Assembly: GCA_964516305.1 (NCBI GenBank)
Contig: CAZEZH010000103.1
Span: 1 to 12,471, forward strand
Reading direction: 5' to 3'
DNA: 12,471 nucleotides
Source: Lamprobacter sp964516305
GTDB taxonomy: Bacteria; Pseudomonadota; Gammaproteobacteria; Chromatiales; Chromatiaceae
Made by a program: the position numbers and the translations under genes
Shown: piece after piece, positions 7,438 to 12,471 of the stretch
Layout of the letters: each line of letters opens with the position of its first letter
How positions within the stretch are numbered: position 1 is the stretch's first letter
Notes under the pieces: model-generated
Databases searched by the model: none
What the model saw: only the letters and a program-made list of their open reading frames with translations
What the model was told of the DNA's origin: nothing

Positions 7438-7466
7438 TTGATGGGACCGATTTGCTACCGTAGAGA
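7438..7466 (+). promoter_or_regulatory. Weak candidate sigma-70 promoter for the M61 peptidase gene
   Basis: TTGATG (7438-7443) and TAGAGA (7461-7466) are separated by exactly 17 bases and lie 52 bases upstream of the ATG at 7518. The -35 match is fair and the -10 match poor (three of six), so this is only a candidate. Confidence 0.22.
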
Positions 7467-7517
7467 GAGATTGCCAGCAAGACTGAACCCGCGACTTGAG
7501 AGAAGGCCTCCCTGCTT

Positions 7518-9542
7518 ATGTCCCCATCGGCTCCATTGAAGTACCGTGTTGTTCCCCTGCGCCCCGAGGCGCACTGTTTCGAGGTCTTGCTCGAGATCCC
7601 CGAGCCAGCGTCACCCAGCCTAAGGGTTTCGTTGCCGGCCTGGATTCCCGGCAGCTATATGATTCGGGATTTCGCGCGCAATCTGTTGAGCCTTAAGGCC
7701 GAGCAGGCCGGCCAACCGGTCGCGATCGAGAAGTTGGATAAACAGACCTGGCAGCTTTGCGGGCTTTTGTTAGACGCCGGTCCGGTCCAGGTGCGCTATG
7801 AGGTCTACGCCTGGGAGCTGGCCGTGCGCTCGGCGCATTTGGATCAGCATCATGGCTACTTTAATGGCACGAGCCTGTTCCTCAGCGTCGCAGGGGCCGA
7901 GGACCGAGCCTGCGAGGTCGAGCTGCTACCGCCGCCCGGGCTTGAAGAAGGCCGCTGGCAGGTTGCGACCAGCCTGGCTCGCGATGGTGCTCCGGCCTGG
8001 GGCTTCGGTCGCTATCGGGCCGATGATTATGCCGATCTGATCGATCATCCGGTCGAGATGGGCGTCTTCGACCGGATCGCGTTCAAGGTCGAGGGCGTGC
8101 CGCACTGGATGACCATCAGTGGCCGCCATCGCGCCGACCTGCGGCGCCTGACGCTCGACCTGCCACGCATCTGCACCGAGCATGCGGCCCTGTTCGGCGA
8201 GCTGCCGATCGACCGCTATCTGTTCCTGACCCAGCTCGTTGGCGATGGCTATGGTGGGCTGGAGCACCGCTTCTCGACCAGCCTGCTGGCCAATCGCGAT
8301 GATCTGCCGGCGCCGGCCTGGCCGAGTGAGGCCGGCGCGGCTGGCGGGCTTGTGGCCGAGACGAGCGTGGTTGATGCAAGCAGGGCAGGGGAGGCTGTCA
8401 CAGAGACCGGCTCGACCGGAAGTGCTCAAGCCAAGAATGCCCAGACGCAAGCGCAGGCGCAGGCACAGATGATGTCGCAGCCGGCGATGCAGGCCCCTGA
8501 GCAGCCGTCAGAAGGCTATCGGCGCTTTCTCGGCCTCTGCAGCCATGAGTATTTCCATCTCTGGAACGTGAAGCGGATTCGCCCGCGCGCCTTTGCCGAG
8601 CAAGGGCTCGAGCGCGAGGTGCACACCCGCCTGCTGTGGGCGTTCGAGGGCATCACCTCCTATTACGACGATCTAGCGCTGGTGCGCAGCGGGGTCATCG
8701 ATGCCAAGGCCTACCTGACCCTGCTTGCCGAGCTGATCACGCGCGTGATGCGCAATCCCGGGCGCCTGCGCCAGAGCGTGACCGAGTCCAGTTTCGATGC
8801 CTGGACGCGGTTCTATAAGCAGGACGAGAACGCGCCCAACGCAATCGTCAGCTACTACGCCAAAGGCGCGCTGATCGCGCTGGCCTTGGACCTGACCATT
8901 CGCGAGGGCACTGAGGACCAGAAAAGTTTAGACGATGTGATGCGCGCCCTCTGGCAAGCCTATGGGCGCACTGGCATCGGCGTTGGCGAGCGCGATGTCG
9001 AGCGGGTCGCGGCCGAGGTCAGCGGCCTCGATCTCGCCGGCTTCTTCGACCAGGCGCTCGATTCGACCGAAGATTTGGATCTCTCGCGCTTGCTGGCCAG
9101 CGTTGCGGTTGAGCTGCGCCTGCGGCCGGCGACCAGCGCCAAGGACAATGGCGGCTGTGTCGAGGGTTTCGAGCCGATATCGCCGCGCCCTGACCTCGGC
9201 GTGCGCCTGCAGTCGGACACGGCCGAGGCGCGGCTCGGCGTGGTGTTCGACAACCGGCCAGCGCAGCGAGCGGGGCTTTCGGCTGGCGATCTGATCATCG
9301 CCGTCGATGGACTGCGGGCGACGGCGGGCAATCTCGATGCGCTGATCACGCGCGCTGCTGGCACGGGGCCAGTCCGGGTGCATGCCTTCCGCCGCGATGA
9401 GCTTTTGGAGACCCAGGTGCAGCCGGAGCCGGCTCCAGCCAATACCTGTGAGCTGCGCTTGGACGAGGAGGCCTCTGAGTGCGCGCTGGCTCGGCGGGCG
9501 GCCTGGCTTGGGTCGTCGGTTGATCAGCCCGGGGTTGTCTGA
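7518..9542 (+). CDS. M61 family metallopeptidase (glycyl aminopeptidase-like) with PDZ domain
   Basis: The 674-residue protein is an M61 zinc peptidase, a gluzincin in which HExxH plus a downstream Glu bind zinc. The zinc helix CSHEYFHLWNVKRI is at residues 341-354 (H343, E344, H347), and the third ligand is probably E377 in WAFEGITSYYDD. GDGYGGLEHR (242-251) is the family's substrate-binding motif, equivalent to the GxMEN loop of other gluzincins. A beta-rich N-domain covers about 1-200 and a PDZ domain about 560-635. There is no signal peptide, so it should be cytosolic. Relatives run to about 600 residues; the excess is largely a Gln/Ala-rich low-complexity insertion at about 266-331, directly before the zinc helix. 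AGAGAAGG upstream supports the ATG at 7518. birA follows 40 bases after the stop. Family members prefer Gly/Ala N-termini, but the cellular substrate is unknown. Confidence 0.92.
   Translation: MSPSAPLKYRVVPLRPEAHCFEVLLEIPEPASPSLRVSLPAWIPGSYMIRDFARNLLSLKAEQAGQPVAIEKLDKQTWQLCGLLLDAGPVQVRYEVYAWELAVRSAHLDQHHGYFNGTSLFLSVAGAEDRACEVELLPPPGLEEGRWQVATSLARDGAPAWGFGRYRADDYADLIDHPVEMGVFDRIAFKVEGVPHWMTISGRHRADLRRLTLDLPRICTEHAALFGELPIDRYLFLTQLVGDGYGGLEHRFSTSLLANRDDLPAPAWPSEAGAAGGLVAETSVVDASRAGEAVTETGSTGSAQAKNAQTQAQAQAQMMSQPAMQAPEQPSEGYRRFLGLCSHEYFHLWNVKRIRPRAFAEQGLEREVHTRLLWAFEGITSYYDDLALVRSGVIDAKAYLTLLAELITRVMRNPGRLRQSVTESSFDAWTRFYKQDENAPNAIVSYYAKGALIALALDLTIREGTEDQKSLDDVMRALWQAYGRTGIGVGERDVERVAAEVSGLDLAGFFDQALDSTEDLDLSRLLASVAVELRLRPATSAKDNGGCVEGFEPISPRPDLGVRLQSDTAEARLGVVFDNRPAQRAGLSAGDLIIAVDGLRATAGNLDALITRAAGTGPVRVHAFRRDELLETQVQPEPAPANTCELRLDEEASECALARRAAWLGSSVDQPGVV
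8313..8510 (+). repeat. Low-complexity insertion inside the M61 peptidase gene
   Basis: This part of the gene encodes about 66 residues rich in Ala, Gly, Gln, Ser and Thr, including QTQAQAQAQ and a Met/Gln/Pro-rich tail. At the DNA level 8446-8467 is a run of alternating CAR and GCN codons, which suggests slippage-driven growth. It sits between the conserved DDLPAP and the GYRRFLGLCSHEYFH block, which are usually separated by only a few to a dozen residues in the family. The reading frame is intact across it. It is probably a flexible surface loop. Confidence 0.6.
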
Positions 9543-9582
9543 GGGTTGGGAGCCAAGGGTTGTTGCCAAGGGGATCTTGCCA

Positions 9583-10605
9583 GTGAGCCCGCGTGCGCGC
9601 GAGATCATTCGCCTTCTGGCGGATGGACAGCCGCATTCGGGTGAGGCCATCGCGGCGGCGGTGGGGATTAGCCGCACGGCGGTATGGAAGATCCTACACA
9701 AGCTCGATCGCGAGCTTGGTCTCGGCATTGAGTCGGTGCGCGGGCAGGGCTATCGGCTGCCAGAGCCGATGGAACTGTTGTCGCCGGAGGCTATCCAGTC
9801 CAGGCTTGATGCCCTGGCACAGCAACGGATCGCCGTGCTCGAGGTCCTCGATGAGATTGACTCGACCAACGCCTATCTGCTCGAACATGGTCGACGGGCT
9901 ATGCCTGTTGTCGATGGCGCTGGCTCAAGCTTCAGCACCGGCGAGATCTGCCTGGCCGAGCGTCAGAGCGCTGGCCGCGGTCGGCTCGGGCGAATCTGGG
10001 CATCGCCGTTTGGGCGCAACATCTATCTCTCGATCCTCTGGCGTTATCCGCTGGCACCCGCTCAGCTCGGTGCGCTGAGCCTGGCGTGCGGGGTCGCGGT
10101 TGCTCGCGCCCTCGAGGAGCTCGGCGTGGAAGGGGTGGGGCTCAAGTGGCCGAATGATCTCCACTGGCAGCGGCGCAAGCTCGCGGGACTGCTGCTCGAG
10201 GTGGCCGGCGAGGCACAGGGCCCGAGCTTGGTCGTGGTCGGCGTTGGACTGAACCTGCGACTGCGCTCAACGGAAGCGGCAGCGATCGATCAGCCCTGGG
10301 TGGACCTGAGCGAGGTCTGCGGCAACCGCGCGCCCACGCGTAACCTGTTGGCTGCCGTGCTGATCAATCAGCTGACGGCGACTCTGAGCCGCTACGCGGG
10401 GTCCGGCCTGGCGCCGTTGCTGGATGATTGGCGCAGGCTTGATGCCTATCAGGGCGAGCAGGTGACGCTACTGTCCGGCGAGCGCCAGATCCAGGGTATC
10501 CTGCTTGGGATCGACGATCAGGGCTGCCTGCTGCTCGAGGGCCCGAACGGGTGTCAACGCTTCGCCGCCGGTGAGGTCAGTCTGAGGCCGGTCGGTAGGG
10601 GTTAG
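9583..10605 (+). CDS. birA: Bifunctional biotin-[acetyl-CoA-carboxylase] ligase and biotin operon repressor BirA
   Basis: BirA makes biotinyl-5'-AMP and attaches biotin to the carrier protein of acetyl-CoA carboxylase; with its DNA-binding domain it can also repress biotin synthesis genes. The 340-residue product has an N-terminal winged helix-turn-helix (residues 4-58, SGEAIAAAVGISRTAVWK), so it is the repressor type. Catalytic motifs follow: DSTN (93-96), the biotinyl-AMP loop GRGRLGRIW (131-139), KWPND (188-192) and VVVGVGLNLR. A small SH3-like C-domain ends the protein. The GTG at 9583 is chosen because AAGGGG lies nine bases upstream and the protein then begins at the HTH. The frame stays open to an ATG at 9382 inside the peptidase gene, but that extension is Arg/Pro-rich out-of-frame sequence. 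A loop at 104-120 is longer than in E. coli BirA. The BASS transporter gene follows after 27 bases. Confidence 0.95.
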   Translation: MSPRAREIIRLLADGQPHSGEAIAAAVGISRTAVWKILHKLDRELGLGIESVRGQGYRLPEPMELLSPEAIQSRLDALAQQRIAVLEVLDEIDSTNAYLLEHGRRAMPVVDGAGSSFSTGEICLAERQSAGRGRLGRIWASPFGRNIYLSILWRYPLAPAQLGALSLACGVAVARALEELGVEGVGLKWPNDLHWQRRKLAGLLLEVAGEAQGPSLVVVGVGLNLRLRSTEAAAIDQPWVDLSEVCGNRAPTRNLLAAVLINQLTATLSRYAGSGLAPLLDDWRRLDAYQGEQVTLLSGERQIQGILLGIDDQGCLLLEGPNGCQRFAAGEVSLRPVGRG

Positions 10606-10632
10606 AGCCGTCTGCTATGGTCTAGGCATCCC

Positions 10633-11559
10633 GTGACATTTATCACCACCCTGTTCCCGCTCTGGGCGCTGTTGTTCTCGCTGCTCGCGTTCTGGCAGCC
10701 GGAGCCCTTTGCGGCGGCCAAGCCCCTGATCGTGCCGTTGCTCGGTCTCGTCATGTTCGGCATGGGCATGACGCTGACCTTGCAGAGCTTCAGTGCGGTG
10801 CTGCGCCGCCCTGGGCGTGTCGGGTTGGGGCTTGCGCTGCAGTATCTGGTGATGCCGTTTGCGGCTTGGGCGGTGGCTCTTGCGCTTGGTCTGCCGCCCG
10901 CCCTGCTTGCCGGGCTGGTGCTGGTAGGCGCTAGCCCCGGCGGTACTGCTTCCAACGTGGTCTGCTATTTGGCGCGTGGTGACCTGGCCCTGTCGATCAC
11001 CCTGACCACGGTCTCGACGCTGCTAGCGATCGTTGCAACGCCGTTGCTGACCTGGCTCTACGTCGGCGAGCGGGTTCCGGTGCCAGTGGCTGCCATGTTG
11101 TTCTCGATCATCAAGATCGTGCTCTTGCCGGTGGCCCTTGGCGTGCTGATCAACAGCCTGTTCGGGCGGCGCTGGTCGCGTTTAGCGCGCTTGCAGCAGC
11201 TGTTTCCGCTGCTGTCAGTGCTGGCGATTGTCGCCATTATTGCCATCGTCGTCGGGCTGAATCATGCCAATCTCGTCACCATGGGTTGGTTGGTAGCGCT
11301 GGCGGTGGTGCTGCACAACGGGATCGGGCTGGGGATGGGCTACAGTTTCGGCTGGCTTGTGACGCGAGACGAGCGCATCGCCCGTACCCTTGCGATCGAG
11401 GTCGGCATGCAAAACTCGGGGCTGGCAGTGGCCTTGGCGGTCAAGTATTTCTCCGCCGCGGCCGCCCTGCCGGGGGCGCTGTTCTCGGTTTGGCACAACC
11501 TGTCCGGTTCGTTGCTGTCGGCTTGGTGGTCGCGACGACCGCCTGTGTCTCCTGACTAG
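10633..11559 (+). CDS. BASS family sodium-dependent transporter (bile acid:sodium symporter fold)
   Basis: This 308-residue inner-membrane protein has about nine to ten hydrophobic helices and the motifs of the BASS family, which imports organic anions with sodium. GMGM (43-46) is in the second helix. GASPGGTASN (99-108) forms the first broken-helix crossover with sodium-binding residues. EVGMQNSGLA (256-265) forms the second crossover, and HNLSG (288-292) is near the C-terminus. Length matches bacterial members such as YocS and PanS. The start is GTG at 10633, with a weak TAGG upstream; the predicted N-terminus leads straight into helix 1. It lies 27 bases after birA and may share its transcript. 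The substrate cannot be inferred from these motifs: bacterial relatives carry bile acids, ketopantoate or pantothenate, or other carboxylates. Confidence 0.92.
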   Translation: MTFITTLFPLWALLFSLLAFWQPEPFAAAKPLIVPLLGLVMFGMGMTLTLQSFSAVLRRPGRVGLGLALQYLVMPFAAWAVALALGLPPALLAGLVLVGASPGGTASNVVCYLARGDLALSITLTTVSTLLAIVATPLLTWLYVGERVPVPVAAMLFSIIKIVLLPVALGVLINSLFGRRWSRLARLQQLFPLLSVLAIVAIIAIVVGLNHANLVTMGWLVALAVVLHNGIGLGMGYSFGWLVTRDERIARTLAIEVGMQNSGLAVALAVKYFSAAAALPGALFSVWHNLSGSLLSAWWSRRPPVSPD

Positions 11560-11893
11560 GGTCTGCTGCGTGTTGCGGGCGCATCGAGAAGCGCCTTGAC
11601 GTGCAGCTCCTCGCTGATACTGACGGGCTGCAGTCTGATCTCGCTGAGGTTCAAGCGATCAACCTGAGCGGCAAAGGTGGCTGTCCGCCTGATTGCTAAC
11701 GGTCTGGTGATGACACCCCGGCTGATACCATTTGGGTGCATAATGGGGCGCTACTTGGGTGCATAATGGGGCGCTACAGCGACGGTGTGCCCTCCGTCTC
11801 GCGGCCTCTCCGAGCACCGTTCCTCCTTCTCATTGATCCTTGATGTTTGGTCGTTGGCAGTCGATTGCCGATGGCCTTGGAGCTATCTGTCCC
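11560..11893 (+). other. 334-base gap before typA: tandem repeat, no convincing gene
   Basis: The stretch between the BASS stop and the typA start holds a short GC hairpin (11577-11596, GGCGC/GCGCC stem, no real T-run) just past the BASS gene, a perfect 23-bp tandem repeat (11732-11777), and a six-base-pair inverted repeat ACGGTG/CACCGT (11782-11787 and 11815-11820) with a 27-base loop. A 61-codon minus-strand open frame (11741 to 11556) has some protein-like content but no recognisable family or ribosome site. I see no convincing sigma-70 promoter, although one for typA must lie in or near this region if typA is not read through from birA. Confidence 0.5.
11732..11777. repeat. Perfect 23-bp tandem direct repeat upstream of typA
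   Basis: Two identical 23-bp copies, 11732-11754 and 11755-11777, are joined head to tail without spacer. Each unit starts TTGGGTGCATAAT and ends GGGGCGCTAC. Each contains a -10-like CATAAT, but no -35 hexamer sits at the right distance for either copy. The repeat ends 116 bases before the typA start. Confidence 0.9.
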
Positions 11894-12471
11894 GTGACCG
11901 AGCAATTACGCAACATCGCCATCATCGCCCACGTCGATCATGGCAAAACCACCCTCGTCGATGAGCTGCTGTCCCAATCGGGCACGCTCGGCGATCGCTT
12001 CGGCCCGGTCGAGCGGGTGATGGACTCCAACGATCTGGAGCGCGAGCGCGGCATCACCATCCTGTCGAAGAACACCGCGATCGACTGGAACGATTACCGC
12101 ATCAACATCGTCGACACCCCCGGTCATGCCGATTTCGGCGGTGAGGTCGAGCGCGTGCTGTCGATGGTCGATTCGGTGCTGCTGTTGGTCGATGCCCAGG
12201 AAGGGCCGATGCCGCAGACGCGTTTCGTCACCAGCAAGGCCTTCCAGCATGGGCTGCGGCCGATCCTTGTCGTCAATAAGGTCGATCGGCCTGGCGCGCG
12301 CCCGAGCTGGGTCGTCGATCAGGTGTTTGATCTGTTCGACCGGCTTGGGGCGAGCGATGAGCAGCTCGATTTCCCGATCATCTATGCCTCGGCCATCAAC
12401 GGCTATGCCGGTCTCGAAGAAACCGTGCATGAAGGCACCATGACGCCACTGTTCGAGGCGATCGTCGAGCA
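11894..12471 (+). CDS. typA: Ribosome-associated translational GTPase TypA/BipA, 5' part (cut by window edge)
   Basis: TypA is an elongation-factor-like GTPase that binds the ribosome and affects subunit assembly, growth at low temperature and stress adaptation. The window holds the first 192 of about 605 residues. All GTPase motifs are visible: the P-loop AHVDHGKT (12-19), the switch I stretch ERERGITI (49-56), DTPGH (74-78) and NKVDRP (128-133). The opening LRNIAIIAHVDHGKTTLVD is diagnostic of TypA rather than LepA, EF-G or EF-Tu. The GTG at 11894 has GGAG 11 bases upstream and matches the family N-terminus. An in-frame ATG at 11843 would add 17 residues not typical of the family and has no ribosome site. 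The beta-barrel and C-terminal ribosome-binding domains lie beyond the window. Confidence 0.96.
   Translation, partial: MTEQLRNIAIIAHVDHGKTTLVDELLSQSGTLGDRFGPVERVMDSNDLERERGITILSKNTAIDWNDYRINIVDTPGHADFGGEVERVLSMVDSVLLLVDAQEGPMPQTRFVTSKAFQHGLRPILVVNKVDRPGARPSWVVDQVFDLFDRLGASDEQLDFPIIYASAINGYAGLEETVHEGTMTPLFEAIVE

Noticed and set aside
9382..9582. 67-residue N-terminal extension of BirA
   Set aside because: It lies mostly within the peptidase's PDZ region in another frame; the GTG at 9583 has a strong ribosome site and starts at the HTH domain.
8928..9728. 266-codon minus-strand open frame across the peptidase and birA genes
   Set aside because: It is antisense to two strong genes, spans their boundary, and shows no domain.
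11577..11596. Hairpin after the BASS gene as an intrinsic terminator
   Set aside because: The stem is only five to six base pairs and only two T residues follow; not enough to call a terminator.
11739..11767. CATAAT in both tandem repeat copies as typA promoters
   Set aside because: No -35-like hexamer is found 16-18 bases upstream of either copy.
11843..11893. Upstream in-frame ATG for typA
   Set aside because: It has no ribosome site, and the added residues are not part of the TypA family N-terminus.
11906..12430. 174-codon minus-strand frame opposite typA
   Set aside because: It is the shadow of the highly conserved TypA GTPase domain.

Overview
The window looks like chromosomal DNA of a GC-rich gammaproteobacterium. 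A purple-sulfur-bacterium-like (Chromatiales) host is my best guess, from the SthA, TypA, BirA and M61 protein types and the base composition; that placement is inference. It holds eleven complete protein genes and two cut by the window edges (sthA on the left, typA on the right). I saw no tRNA, rRNA, CRISPR array or insertion sequence.

Left part (1-3669): sthA (soluble pyridine nucleotide transhydrogenase, 5' part only) lies downstream of a diacylglycerol-kinase-family lipid kinase, both on the minus strand. Diverging from the kinase, only 41 bases away, is a 59-residue membrane protein made of just the PLDc_N domain, with a GTG start. Convergent to it ends a three-gene minus-strand cluster: a lipoprotein with four mature cysteines, a SanA-type DUF218 envelope protein, and a second small lipoprotein whose start lies inside the end of sanA. 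This stretch is dominated by envelope and lipid functions.

Middle (3880-7352): a minus-strand operon for a small DUF1656 membrane protein, a HlyD-family periplasmic adaptor and a large FUSC-family inner-membrane protein. This is the AaeX-AaeA-AaeB architecture of aromatic-acid or drug efflux. No regulator gene lies beside it. The 165-base divergent gap before the next gene carries a 12-bp-period direct repeat next to a plausible -10 element.

Right part (7518-12471), all plus strand: a cytosolic M61 family metallopeptidase with a PDZ domain and an unusual Gln/Ala-rich insertion just before its zinc motif; the biotin ligase and repressor BirA; a BASS-family sodium-coupled transporter; then a 334-base gap with a perfect 23-bp tandem duplication; and typA, a ribosome-associated GTPase truncated by the window end. 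The first three are spaced 40 and 27 bases apart and could be co-transcribed.

I see no clear new defence or mobile system. The items most worth a second look are the typA-upstream tandem repeat, the lipoprotein-SanA-lipoprotein cluster, the stand-alone PLDc_N protein paired with a lipid kinase, and the M61 insertion.
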